DNA of 9,488 nucleotides from Chitinophagaceae bacterium (GCA_009996555.1 JAACZX010000480.1:1-9488); one strand, 5' to 3'. Shown: positions 1-6,116, numbered from the stretch's first letter. Program-made: numbers and translations. The notes: generated from the sequence alone by a model not told the origin.

Positions 1-215
1 GTCAATTGCTGAGTGCCAAAGTAAAAACAACTGAGCCCGAAAAACTGCAGAAACATTTGTTCAACGAATACAACATTGAGATTCCGGTATCGAGGCATGG
101 AGCTGACAACTACATACGTTATTCGTTAAATGCATTTAATTCGCAGGCAGACCTCGACAAACTCTTCAGCGCCATTACAGCCATTAAAAAAGAAACCAGT
201 TTAATTGAATCTTAA
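1..215 (+). CDS. Class V aminotransferase-fold enzyme, C-terminal fragment
   Basis: This is the 3' end of a gene that enters from outside the window; the reading frame is open from base 3 and no start is present. About 70 residues are visible. They look like the last part of the small domain of a PLP-dependent class V aminotransferase (cysteine desulfurase / isopenicillin N epimerase-like fold): a helix with LQKHLFNEYNIEIPV, then the IRYSLNAFNSQADLDKLFSAI stretch that resembles the family's usual 'iRiS...yN...di..l' ending. The PLP lysine and the rest of the active site lie upstream and cannot be checked. Only 10 bp separate it from the PaaI-like thioesterase gene, so the two are probably co-transcribed. 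The substrate cannot be inferred from this fragment. The fold assignment is fairly likely; the exact enzyme is unknown. Confidence 0.7.
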   Translation, partial: QLLSAKVKTTEPEKLQKHLFNEYNIEIPVSRHGADNYIRYSLNAFNSQADLDKLFSAITAIKKETSLIES

Positions 216-225
216 ATAAATAATT

Positions 226-636
226 ATGCCGTCTCCAAAAGAAGTTGTTGCTCACATGATGCTGCACGATCAGTTCAGTCAATGGCTGGGTATTGAAGTT
301 GTTGAAGTAAAAGAAGGTTACAGTAAAATTAAAATGACTGTGCGGGAAGAAATGCTCAACGGGTTTGGCATTGTACATGGCGGCATTGCCTTTTCATTGG
401 GCGATAGTGCTTTTGCATTCGCCTGTAATAACCGGAACAATTTGTCGGTTGCACTTGATACATCCATCAACTTTACAAAACCGGTTCATCCCGGCGATGT
501 ATTAACTGCTGAAGCAAAGGAACTTCATAACGGACGCTCAACAGGTTTGTACCATATCGCCATTCATAATCAAAAAGATCATTTGGTGGCACAGTTTAAA
601 GGAACCTGTTACAGAACCGGAAAAGCATTGGTATGA
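226..636 (+). CDS. paaI: PaaI-type hotdog-fold acyl-CoA thioesterase
   Basis: A 136-residue single hotdog-fold domain, close to the usual length of PaaI proteins. The family core is visible: N45-G-F-G-I-V-H51-G-G, followed by FSLGD60SAFAFACN. In characterised PaaI enzymes the HGG segment and the helix aspartate (equivalent to D60) form the thioesterase site that hydrolyses hydroxyphenylacetyl-CoA-type thioesters and rescues CoA in the phenylacetate pathway. A later DTSINFTKPVHPGD stretch matches the central strands of the family. The enzyme should be cytosolic and tetrameric by family precedent. The ATG at 226 follows the upstream gene by 10 bp. Its stop overlaps the start of the next gene as ATGA at 633-636, so it is translationally coupled to the PaaY-like gene, which supports the PaaI reading over a generic thioesterase. 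The real substrate is inferred, not shown. Confidence 0.88.
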   Translation: MPSPKEVVAHMMLHDQFSQWLGIEVVEVKEGYSKIKMTVREEMLNGFGIVHGGIAFSLGDSAFAFACNNRNNLSVALDTSINFTKPVHPGDVLTAEAKELHNGRSTGLYHIAIHNQKDHLVAQFKGTCYRTGKALV

Positions 637-1229
637 TCTACAAATTCAAAAACTTCATTCCTGTTGTACACGAAACATCATTTGTTCATCCGCAGGCCAC
701 AGTAACGGGCAATGTAATTATTGGCAAGCATTGCTATATAGGCCCAGGTGCTGCATTACGTGGCGACTGGGGAGGCATTGTATTGGAAGATGGCTGCAAT
801 GTGCAGGAGAATTGTACCATACACATGTTTCCCGGTGTTACTGTTTTATTGAAAGAGGGTGCACATATAGGTCATGGTGCAATCATACATGGCGCAACTG
901 TCGGTCGTAACAGTTTGATTGGTATGAACTGTGTGATCATGGATAATGTAGTAATAGGTGATGAATGCATTATCGGCGCACTTAGTTTTGTAAAAGAAGG
1001 CGCTGCATTTGAAAACAGAAGTTTGATAGTGGGTAACCCGGCAAAAAAAATAAAGGAAGTAAGTGATGAAATGCTGGGGTGGAAAACAAAAGGAACGCAG
1101 CTGTATCAATTATTACCGCAGGAGATGCAAACGGAATGGGAAGCATGTGAACCCTTGCGTGAACTACCTGCCAACAGACCTGCACAGGAAAAATTATACG
1201 AGAACTGGAACAACTTGAAGGATAAATAA
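633..1229 (+). CDS. paaY: PaaY / gamma-carbonic anhydrase-like hexapeptide-repeat protein
   Basis: A 198-residue left-handed beta-helix protein of the gamma-carbonic anhydrase superfamily, about the length of E. coli PaaY. Hexapeptide repeats run from about residue 20 to 130 (VTGNVIIG, AHIGHGAIIHG, NSLIGMNCVIMDNVVIGD). The metal-ligand pattern is intact: H64, then H81 and H86 in GHGAIIHG, with R43-G-D45 and Q58/E59 at the positions that support the active site in the family. A C-terminal helical tail from about residue 150 fits PaaY. PaaY has been described as a thioesterase that removes dead-end CoA thioesters during phenylacetate breakdown; other members are carbonic anhydrases. The ATGA overlap with the PaaI-like gene favours the PaaY role. 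A strong terminator begins at its stop codon, so this is the last gene of the operon. Carbonic anhydrase activity is an alternative. Confidence 0.85.
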   Translation: MIYKFKNFIPVVHETSFVHPQATVTGNVIIGKHCYIGPGAALRGDWGGIVLEDGCNVQENCTIHMFPGVTVLLKEGAHIGHGAIIHGATVGRNSLIGMNCVIMDNVVIGDECIIGALSFVKEGAAFENRSLIVGNPAKKIKEVSDEMLGWKTKGTQLYQLLPQEMQTEWEACEPLRELPANRPAQEKLYENWNNLKDK

Positions 1230-1261
1230 AAAAGCCCTCCGTTTATACCGGAGGGCTTTTT
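1229..1261. terminator. Bidirectional intrinsic terminator
   Basis: A 13-bp uninterrupted stem pairs 1229-1241 with 1249-1261 around a 7-base loop (TTTATAC). The GC core is GCCCTCCG/CGGAGGGC, and it is flanked by an A-run on the left and a T-run on the right, so it can end transcription on both strands. It starts at the paaY-like stop codon and lies 5 bp from the stop of the convergent membrane protein gene. Confidence 0.93.
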
Positions 1262-1266
1262 GCATA

Positions 1267-1674
1267 TTAACTGCGGTCGTGTCTTTGCTCAACGTTTTTT
1301 ACAATGTCGGCTATGCGGCTTCTTTCTTTTGCTATTCTTCTTCCACGAAAGAAAAGATAAAGATTAAAGAACAACATCAATCCTAAATAAATACTGAACC
1401 CACCTATTTTATAACTCAATATCTCCAGCATTGTTTGTCCGTTAAGAATAGTGGTGGTGATCTCCATAACCACCAGGGCAAAACCAAGGTTGAGCAAATA
1501 GAACCCTGTTTTAAACAACGTGTTGGTGGATGTGGCTATTTCTTCTTTACCATGAAAAATGTCAAGCATGAATGTGCGACTGTTTTTAAACAGTACAAAA
1601 GCAACATACCAGGTAAGAAAAATAACAACAGGAAGATAGATCAGGTAAGCAGTGAAGTTGAATGATGTGTTCAT
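1267..1674 (-). CDS. Small three-helix membrane protein (tandem paralogue A), unknown function
   Basis: I do not recognise a named family. The 135-residue product has three likely membrane helices at about 8-30, 55-75 and 90-110, and a basic, charged C-terminal tail (RGRRIAKERSRIADIVKNVEQRHDRS) that is probably cytoplasmic. It is a diverged copy of the gene upstream of it: both share a YxIYL start of helix 1, a KN.R basic step after it, an acidic G.EE turn, and a helix-2 signature G[FY]YLLNLG[FY]A (residues 57-66 here). The ATG start at 1672-1674 overlaps the upstream stop as ATGA, so the two are translationally coupled and the products probably act together, perhaps as a heteromer (inference). 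The tail is longer than in the partner. No catalytic motif is evident. Confidence 0.75.
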   Translation of the reverse strand: MNTSFNFTAYLIYLPVVIFLTWYVAFVLFKNSRTFMLDIFHGKEEIATSTNTLFKTGFYLLNLGFALVVMEITTTILNGQTMLEILSYKIGGFSIYLGLMLFFNLYLFFRGRRIAKERSRIADIVKNVEQRHDRS

Positions 1675-2039
1675 GATCGTTTATTTTTTGTTATGAGAGA
1701 AGATTGTTTTTTCCGGCTGATGAAATAGATAACAGTCATATTCAGAAAATGAATAAGAGCAAGTGTGAGCATGATGCGACCCGTCATTGTACAAATGCTG
1801 GTGAAAAGTTCAAGCCAGTTGTTGATGCGTTCCCACATGCTGATCATCATAGCTGCATAACCCAGGTTGAGTAAATAATAACCCATAAGCAACATCCTGT
1901 TGATGAAGTTGGTCAGCTCCTCATCTCCGTTCAGCAAATTCAGAATGTACACTCTGCCGTTTTTATAAAACCGAAACCCCACATGCACAGTAACCAGGTA
2001 AGTAACAAAGAGGTAAATAATGTAGGCAATGCTGTTCAT
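1671..2039 (-). CDS. Small three-helix membrane protein (tandem paralogue B), unknown function
   Basis: A 122-residue membrane protein when started at the ATG at 2037-2039. The frame is open further, to a TTG at 2091-2093, which would add 18 residues. I prefer the ATG because the alignment with the downstream paralogue begins there (MNSIAYIIYL against MNTSFNFTAYLIYL) and because a good promoter sequence lies inside the extension. Three likely helices fall at about 5-24, 46-68 and 85-107, followed by a short basic tail (SRKKQSSLITKNKRS). The shared signature GYYLLNLGYA is at residues 53-62. It overlaps the downstream paralogue by ATGA and would be first in a two-gene operon transcribed away from obg. 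Family and function are not recognised. The strand and frame are well supported by the paralogy; the start is a judgement. Confidence 0.72.
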   Translation of the reverse strand: MNSIAYIIYLFVTYLVTVHVGFRFYKNGRVYILNLLNGDEELTNFINRMLLMGYYLLNLGYAAMMISMWERINNWLELFTSICTMTGRIMLTLALIHFLNMTVIYFISRKKQSSLITKNKRS

Positions 2040-2062
2040 AAAGCAATTGATGAGTGACAGAA

Positions 2063-2093
2063 CAAACCTAAGCAATACTTTCCGAATTTTCAA
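2063..2093 (-). promoter_or_regulatory. Bacteroidota-type promoter for the membrane protein pair
   Basis: Read on the minus strand, a TTG (2091-2093) is followed after 20 bases by TAGGTTTG (2063-2070), an exact match to the TAnnTTTG -7 box known for the Bacteroidota primary sigma factor, with a plausible -33 element. The -7 box ends 23 bp before the ATG at 2039. It sits inside the longer TTG-start reading of the gene, which argues for the shorter protein. Confidence 0.5.
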
Positions 2094-2167
2094 TATTTTC
2101 TGAAAATAAATTATCCGTCCTTCTTCCCGGCTCTTTTATAAATGCAGTACCTCCATTCATAAAAAAC

Positions 2168-2175
2168 TATCTTTG
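2168..2175 (+). promoter_or_regulatory. obg promoter -7 box (TATCTTTG)
   Basis: TATCTTTG is an exact match to TAnnTTTG and ends 8 bp before the obg ATG. No convincing TTTG -33 element is seen at the usual distance. Placed this close, transcription would begin only a few bases before the start codon, giving a very short leader. The 144-bp region between the divergent ATGs (2040-2183) thus holds promoters for both directions. Confidence 0.55.
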
Positions 2176-2183
2176 CCGCCAGC

Positions 2184-3173
2184 ATGGAAAAGAATTTTAT
2201 TGATTACATACGGGTGTTTTGCCGCAGCGGACATGGTGGCCCGGGCATCAAGCATTTTATGCGTAATAAATTAACGGCCAAAGGCGGGCCCGATGGTGGC
2301 GATGGTGGCCGTGGTGCTCATATTATTCTGCGGGGTAATTCCCAGCTATGGACCTTGCTTCACCTACGTTATTACAAAAACGTGTTGGCAGAAGATGGTG
2401 CTCCGGGCGGCGATAACAATAAAACCGGTCGTGATGGAAAGGATATTGTTATTGAAGTACCGCTTGGTACCATTGCCCGTGATGAAGAAACCGGGGAAAT
2501 TGAAGCTGAAATTCTTGAACATGGACAGGAAATTGTGTTCATGCGTGGTGGCCGTGGCGGCTTGGGCAACAGTCATTTTGCAACACCTACTAACCAGGTT
2601 CCTGAACATGCACAGCCCGGTGAGCCAGGTATTGAAGGCTGGAAATTGCTGGAGCTAAAAGTACTGGCCGATGTTGGTTTGGTAGGTTTCCCCAATGCAG
2701 GAAAATCAACCCTTCTGTCTTCCATTACTGCTGCCAAACCAAAAATTGCTGATTATGCTTTTACCACATTGGTGCCGCAGCTGGGTATGGTAGAGTATCG
2801 TGAAGGAAAAAGTTTTTGTATTGCCGATCTGCCGGGAATTATTGAAGGCGCAGCAGAAGGTAAAGGACTTGGGCATCGGTTCCTGCGCCACATTGAACGT
2901 AATGCGGTGCTGTTGTTCCTGATACCTGCAGACAGTAATGATCATAAAAAGGAATTTGAAGTTCTGTTAAACGAACTGGAAGAATACAACCCTGAAATGC
3001 TGCAGAAAGAATTCATCATTGCCATCAGCAAAAGTGATATGCTTGATGAAGAACTGAAAGCAGCCATTGCAAAAGAATTGCCGAAAAATGTACCGCATGT
3101 ATTTATTTCAGCTGTTACCAATCAGGGGTTAACAGAGTTGAAAGATATCCTGTGGCAGAAGCTGAATGCATAA
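2184..3173 (+). CDS. obg: Obg-family GTPase (ribosome assembly)
   Basis: A 329-residue GTPase with the full Obg architecture. The glycine-rich Obg fold spans about residues 5-160 ([26 protein letters not shown]) and the G domain about 160-329. G motifs are visible: G1 GFPNAGKST (168-176), G2 TT (194-195), G3 DLPG (215-218), G4 SKSD (282-285) and G5 SA (309-310). The variable C-terminal OCT domain of E. coli and Bacillus Obg is missing, as is usual in Bacteroidota, so the length is normal. Obg proteins bind the large ribosomal subunit during assembly, respond to guanine nucleotides including ppGpp, and are generally essential. G4 has Ser in place of the usual Asn of NKxD. The ATG is the first codon of the Obg fold ([13 protein letters not shown]) and lies 8 bp after a -7 box. 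Confidence 0.97.
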   Translation: MEKNFIDYIRVFCRSGHGGPGIKHFMRNKLTAKGGPDGGDGGRGAHIILRGNSQLWTLLHLRYYKNVLAEDGAPGGDNNKTGRDGKDIVIEVPLGTIARDEETGEIEAEILEHGQEIVFMRGGRGGLGNSHFATPTNQVPEHAQPGEPGIEGWKLLELKVLADVGLVGFPNAGKSTLLSSITAAKPKIADYAFTTLVPQLGMVEYREGKSFCIADLPGIIEGAAEGKGLGHRFLRHIERNAVLLFLIPADSNDHKKEFEVLLNELEEYNPEMLQKEFIIAISKSDMLDEELKAAIAKELPKNVPHVFISAVTNQGLTELKDILWQKLNA

Positions 3174-3201
3174 TTGATTCAACAGAACTTTTTCCGGGCG
3201 C

Positions 3202-3209
3202 TAACTTTA
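3202..3209 (+). promoter_or_regulatory. Possible -7 box before the CPBP gene (TAACTTTA)
   Basis: TAACTTTA matches TAnnTTTG at all but the last base and ends 4 bp before the TTG start at 3214. It lies in the 40-bp gap after obg. It may give a separate, nearly leaderless transcript; read-through from obg is equally possible because no terminator hairpin is seen in this gap. Confidence 0.3.
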
Positions 3210-3213
3210 TACA

Positions 3214-4107
3214 TTGCGAAAACTCATCAACACTCTTGCCGGCGATCTGTTGCAACCAGCATCGTATAAAAAATACGTTGCCAGTTTTCTGGTAATTACT
3301 CTTGCCTGCATTATAAATTATTACAGCAGTTTTCCTCTGTGGATCAGAAATCTTTCTTTTCCGCTGGCATTGAGCTGGTACAGCCTGCTGTTTTTTTTCT
3401 TTTTCAGTACAGGCATGTTCATTGAAGGCAAACTTTCATTTTTACGTAACAAACAGGTTCAGCTCATCTTACTCATAGCCCCTGTTGTGTTTGCACTTAA
3501 AGTAGTTACCCCTTTTCACCTCTTGCTTCCTGCAAGTATAAGTACAGCCTATCACAAAGCTTTTCTGCAACCAATGGACTGGACAGGTGCTGTTATTCTC
3601 ACGTTCATTATACTTTCACTTCTTCATAAAAAGCTGGAAGGAAAACCCGGATTGTATGGCAGTACAAAAACACAATCGTTACGCATTTATATACTTTTGG
3701 TTTGTATAATGCTGCCGTTGTTGTTATGGGCATCCATGCAAAGCGATTTTGCTGCAGTGTATCCAAAAGCCGGAATTATTCAACGCCAGTTAGGTGCGCA
3801 AGCAAGCCCTTTGCATTACTTCCTGTTTGAAATTGCTTATGCTTCTGATTTTTTTACCATTGAATTTTTCTTTCGTGGTTTTCTCATCATTGCCTTAGCC
3901 AAAGTAATGGGCAGGCAATGTATTTTGCCGGTTGCTTTATTTTATTTCTCCATCCATCTTGGCAAACCCATGATGGAAGCTGTAAGCAGTTTCTTTGGCG
4001 GCTTGATCCTTGGCAGCATTTCTTATCACAGCAAAAGCATCTGGGGCGGCTTGCTGGTACACATCAGCATTGCGTTGCTGATGGAATTGTTCGGTTTTAT
4101 TTTTTAA
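3214..4107 (+). CDS. CPBP-type intramembrane glutamic protease-like protein
   Basis: A strongly hydrophobic protein of about 297 residues with roughly eight membrane segments. The C-terminal third resembles the CPBP (CAAX protease / bacteriocin-processing, Abi) domain: motif 1 is TIE217FFFR221GF, motif 2 places H248 in FYFSIHLGKP, and motif 3 places H283 in GGLLVHISIALLME. In active members the EExxxR glutamates and the two later histidines line the catalytic site in the membrane. Here the first Glu of the pair is Ile216, so activity is uncertain. The best start is TTG at 3214: there is no ATG between the obg stop and the first helix, and the next Met is at residue 68. The gene follows obg by 40 bp on the same strand. 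The substrate is unknown; family roles include prenyl-protein processing and immunity to peptide toxins. The family call is fairly sure, catalysis is not. Confidence 0.72.
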   Translation: MRKLINTLAGDLLQPASYKKYVASFLVITLACIINYYSSFPLWIRNLSFPLALSWYSLLFFFFFSTGMFIEGKLSFLRNKQVQLILLIAPVVFALKVVTPFHLLLPASISTAYHKAFLQPMDWTGAVILTFIILSLLHKKLEGKPGLYGSTKTQSLRIYILLVCIMLPLLLWASMQSDFAAVYPKAGIIQRQLGAQASPLHYFLFEIAYASDFFTIEFFFRGFLIIALAKVMGRQCILPVALFYFSIHLGKPMMEAVSSFFGGLILGSISYHSKSIWGGLLVHISIALLMELFGFIF

Positions 4108-4108
4108 C

Positions 4109-4137
4109 ACAGTGCTGCACTGTTGTTTTGTATTTTT
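4109..4137 (+). terminator. Probable intrinsic terminator after the CPBP gene
   Basis: A short hairpin ACAGTG-CTG-CACTGT (4109-4123) begins 2 bp after the stop codon and is followed by a T-rich run (TTGTTTTGTATTTTT, 4124-4137). The stem is only 6 bp, so termination may be partial. Confidence 0.5.
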
Positions 4138-4156
4138 AAACCTAATTCGTGAGCAC

Positions 4157-4978
4157 ATGAAATTTGTTCTAAGTTCCCTGGTTTTCATTTTTATTGTATT
4201 GCACAACAGCAATGCACAATCTGTTCGTCAGCTTCGCAAAACAATTGAACTGAAAATGCCCAAAGGTCCGGGAAACAATGGCGGCACCGTTGCACAAAAC
4301 GGGAAGAACCGTTATTTCTATGCAACCATTGCCGGCAATAAAACATACAGCCTTGCTTACTTTAATGCGGTTGGTGAAATGATGTCACCGCCAGATCTTG
4401 CTATTCTTGCGGATGTGCGTGGACTATGGTACAACCCTGCATTGAAAACATTCCAGGGAAACCTGTTTGGCGATGGAGGTTGGGTAACGTATGTGCTGGA
4501 TGATGCGGGTATTGTGTACGATGTAAAACCATTTCTGAAGGGACAGCTGCAACCACATCCCAACTCTGTAGCACAATTCAGCCTGCGTGAAAATATTGTT
4601 TACTTTCTTAAAGGCTCAACAGTTGTGGCCTACAATGCTGCAACAGGTGTGCAGGATACTTCAAAAACAGTGGTATTAAAAACAGGCTTTTCTAAAAAAA
4701 CACCTCCGCCTGCCGATTATAAAGTTGACTCAAATACTGTAATCAGTAATTACAACAGTACAACAGTCCTCTTCACCGGCATCAGCAATGCAGAGTTTGG
4801 TTTGCTGAATGTAAAAACAAAAGAAATTGAACTCTACAGCAGAAACGATGGTTTGCTATCGCAAAAATTAAAACTGCCTGCCGATGCTATTGTTTCCGAC
4901 AAACTGAATTTCAGTTTCAGTAACAATACCTATTTTCTTTTTGATGCAAGAAACCGTTCGTGGGTTGGTTACCGGTAA
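4157..4978 (+). CDS. Secreted protein of unknown function
   Basis: The frame is open from 4112, but the ATG at 4157 starts a textbook signal peptide (MKFVLSSLVFIFIVLHNSNA, cleavage before Q21), so 273 residues is the likely precursor. The mature part, about 253 residues, is rich in short beta-strand-like segments separated by turns with Gly, Asn and Asp. Examples are NGGTVAQNGKNRYFYATIAG, KTYSLAYFNAVGEM and NIVYFLKGSTVVAYNAATG. Such spacing suggests an incomplete beta-propeller or similar beta-rich fold, but no named domain is recognised. There is no lipobox and no type IX sorting tail, so periplasmic location is most likely. It lies 49 bp after the CPBP gene, beyond a weak terminator, and 93 bp before another secreted protein. 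The coding call is sound; no function is proposed. Confidence 0.72.
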   Translation: MKFVLSSLVFIFIVLHNSNAQSVRQLRKTIELKMPKGPGNNGGTVAQNGKNRYFYATIAGNKTYSLAYFNAVGEMMSPPDLAILADVRGLWYNPALKTFQGNLFGDGGWVTYVLDDAGIVYDVKPFLKGQLQPHPNSVAQFSLRENIVYFLKGSTVVAYNAATGVQDTSKTVVLKTGFSKKTPPPADYKVDSNTVISNYNSTTVLFTGISNAEFGLLNVKTKEIELYSRNDGLLSQKLKLPADAIVSDKLNFSFSNNTYFLFDARNRSWVGYR

Positions 4979-5071
4979 GTTTTCAAAAGCATAATACTTT
5001 ATTCATGTTTGGTTGATGATGTGTTTACATTGCCACAGGAGCTTTGCAGCATCAAAACAAAACCTCTGAAT

Positions 5072-5446
5072 ATGAAAAAGACTATCCTTGGCATCATTCT
5101 TCTTTCCCTTGTTTTTTTATCAGAAGCGTCAGCACATGTTGATCCTGTTTTCAGCAAGCCTTTCTCATCTGTCAGTTATGTTGGCGTAAAAGAAAATGGT
5201 CTTGCATTCGATCTTTTCTGGGATATTGATACGAACAAAGATGTCAGCGTATCAATCATCAACGGTAATAGTGAGTTGATCTTTCAGCATTCCTTTAAAA
5301 ATAAAAAATCACTGAAACGTTTTCTTCTTCCCAATGACAGTAACGACACTTACACTTTTGTAATACGCAGCGGAAAGATGCGTTACGAAAAAAGTTTTAC
5401 TGTTAACAGGCTGGTAACTGAAACGTTGAATGTAACTGAAAAATAG
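5072..5446 (+). CDS. Small secreted beta-sandwich-like protein, unknown function
   Basis: A 124-residue precursor. The frame extends up to a TTG at 5009, but the ATG at 5072 begins a classical signal peptide (MKKTILGIILLSLVFLSEASA, an AxA cleavage site before H22), so the upstream part is rejected. The roughly 103-residue mature chain alternates hydrophobic and polar residues in strand-like fashion (SSVSYVGVKENGLAFDLFW, DVSVSIINGNSELIF, DTYTFVIRSGKMRYEKSFTV). It therefore resembles a single Ig-like or fibronectin-like beta sandwich of the sort seen in Bacteroidota sorting and DUF-type domains. It stands alone with no catalytic partner, so it is not a normal cargo-plus-sorting-domain protein. 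No family is named. It is followed 26 bp later by a terminator hairpin. Confidence 0.7.
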   Translation: MKKTILGIILLSLVFLSEASAHVDPVFSKPFSSVSYVGVKENGLAFDLFWDIDTNKDVSVSIINGNSELIFQHSFKNKKSLKRFLLPNDSNDTYTFVIRSGKMRYEKSFTVNRLVTETLNVTEK

Positions 5447-5472
5447 CAGCACGTACGGACCATGAAAAACAG

Positions 5473-5496
5473 AAGGAGCATAACAGCTCCTTTTTT
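5473..5496 (+). terminator. Intrinsic terminator after the small secreted protein gene
   Basis: The stem AAGGAGC / GCTCCTT (5473-5479 with 5486-5492) encloses a 6-base loop (ATAACA), and the T-run continues to 5496. It lies 26 bp after the stop at 5446 and only about 12 bp before the start of the zinc-ribbon gene, so it separates the two transcription units. Confidence 0.8.
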
Positions 5497-5497
5497 G

Positions 5498-5504
5498 TAT
5501 TTTG
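5498..5504 (+). promoter_or_regulatory. Possible -7 box for the zinc-ribbon gene (TATTTTG)
   Basis: TATTTTG is one base shorter than the TAnnTTTG consensus, starts one base after the terminator T-run, and ends 4 bp before the ATG at 5509. If used, transcription would begin at or next to the start codon. The terminator just upstream makes an independent promoter here necessary unless read-through occurs. Confidence 0.3.
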
Positions 5505-5508
5505 TGTA

Positions 5509-5715
5509 ATGCAGCAATGTCTTTTTTGCGGACACTCCGTACAGCTTGTACATGTTCACGGTCATTATCAATGTCCTGTTTGTAATACCAATGCATTGCC
5601 ATGCTGCGATGCTGATAATTGTGATACCAACCTGTTGTTGAAAGATGAGGTGGAAATAATACAAAGCAATTCATTGCAAAACAAACCAGGAAACAATCAT
5701 AAGATATCTTCTTAA
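5509..5715 (+). CDS. Small zinc-ribbon-like protein
   Basis: A 68-residue protein with a compact cysteine-rich head and a polar tail. It has C4-L-F-C7 and C22-P-V-C25, the two CxxC knuckles expected of a treble-clef or rubredoxin-type zinc ribbon, joined by a His-rich strand (H15, H17, H19). Then come C32, C33 and C38 (LPCCDADNC), which could form a second site. The tail (about 45-68) has low complexity and no predicted fold. No signal peptide is present, so it is cytosolic. Its stop codon is followed at once by the ATG of a three-helix membrane protein (TAAATG at 5713-5718), which implies coupled translation and a shared role. It could bind metal, nucleic acid or act as an adaptor; no specific family is recognised. 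The cysteine pattern makes the coding call solid despite the short length. Confidence 0.75.
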   Translation: MQQCLFCGHSVQLVHVHGHYQCPVCNTNALPCCDADNCDTNLLLKDEVEIIQSNSLQNKPGNNHKISS

Positions 5716-6057
5716 ATGCCCATCCTTGTAAACCTTCTGTTTTTCCTGTTCTTTCTGGGTTCTATGAACATTGTGTATTACTACAAAAGTCCAGGGGATA
5801 TTATGCCCGATAAGGATAAAGGTGGGTTTATGGTTTTTCAATTTGTACTTTCCATTGTTGCCACGTTCTGGTCATTTACTTTTTTTACTGAGTTGTTTGA
5901 TCTTGAATACAGGTTTGGCGAAGAGGATTGGCAACGCATCCTGTTTGTGATCTGTCTTGCCTTTCTTTGCTTTTGCGCTCTTGGTTTACTGATTGAAGGC
6001 TTTTTAATTCTTACGCACAAAGATTACCGGAAATGGCGTTTTACTAAAGAAGAATAA
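5716..6057 (+). CDS. Small three-helix membrane protein, unknown function
   Basis: A 113-residue inner-membrane protein with three clear hydrophobic helices at about 3-22, 38-61 and 74-99. There is a polar loop with KSPGDIMPDKDKGG between helices 1 and 2, an acidic stretch (EYRFGEEDW) before helix 3, and a basic, Trp-containing C-terminal end (HKDYRKWRFTKEE). Its ATG abuts the stop of the zinc-ribbon gene with no spacing, so it is very likely made from the same message. It shows no clear similarity to the two tandem membrane proteins at 1267-2039 beyond having three helices. No motif points to transport or catalysis. A strong terminator follows 25 bp after the stop. Function not recognised. 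Confidence 0.72.
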   Translation: MPILVNLLFFLFFLGSMNIVYYYKSPGDIMPDKDKGGFMVFQFVLSIVATFWSFTFFTELFDLEYRFGEEDWQRILFVICLAFLCFCALGLLIEGFLILTHKDYRKWRFTKEE

Positions 6058-6082
6058 AAAAGCGAAATAAACTTACAGAAGA

Positions 6083-6106
6083 AAGCCCCCGGAATTCCGG
6101 GGGCTT
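6083..6106. terminator. Bidirectional terminator, perfect 24-bp palindrome
   Basis: The two halves AAGCCCCCGGAA and TTCCGGGGGCTT are exact complements, with an EcoRI site (GAATTC) at the centre. The RNA would form a very GC-rich hairpin with a tiny loop. It lies between convergent genes ending at 6057 (+) and 6117 (-), with A/T-rich flanks on both sides, so it can stop transcription from both directions. Confidence 0.9.
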
Positions 6107-6116
6107 ATTTATTCAT

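Noticed and set aside
4112..4156. Upstream GTG extension of the secreted protein gene
   Set aside because: The first 15 residues precede a perfect signal peptide and overlap the terminator hairpin; the ATG at 4157 is preferred.
5009..5071. TTG extension of the small secreted protein
   Set aside because: Adds 21 residues before a complete signal peptide starting at the ATG at 5072.
5309..5674. Minus-strand frames across the zinc-ribbon gene (also 5383-5664)
   Set aside because: They run antisense through a terminator and two supported genes, with no recognisable domain.
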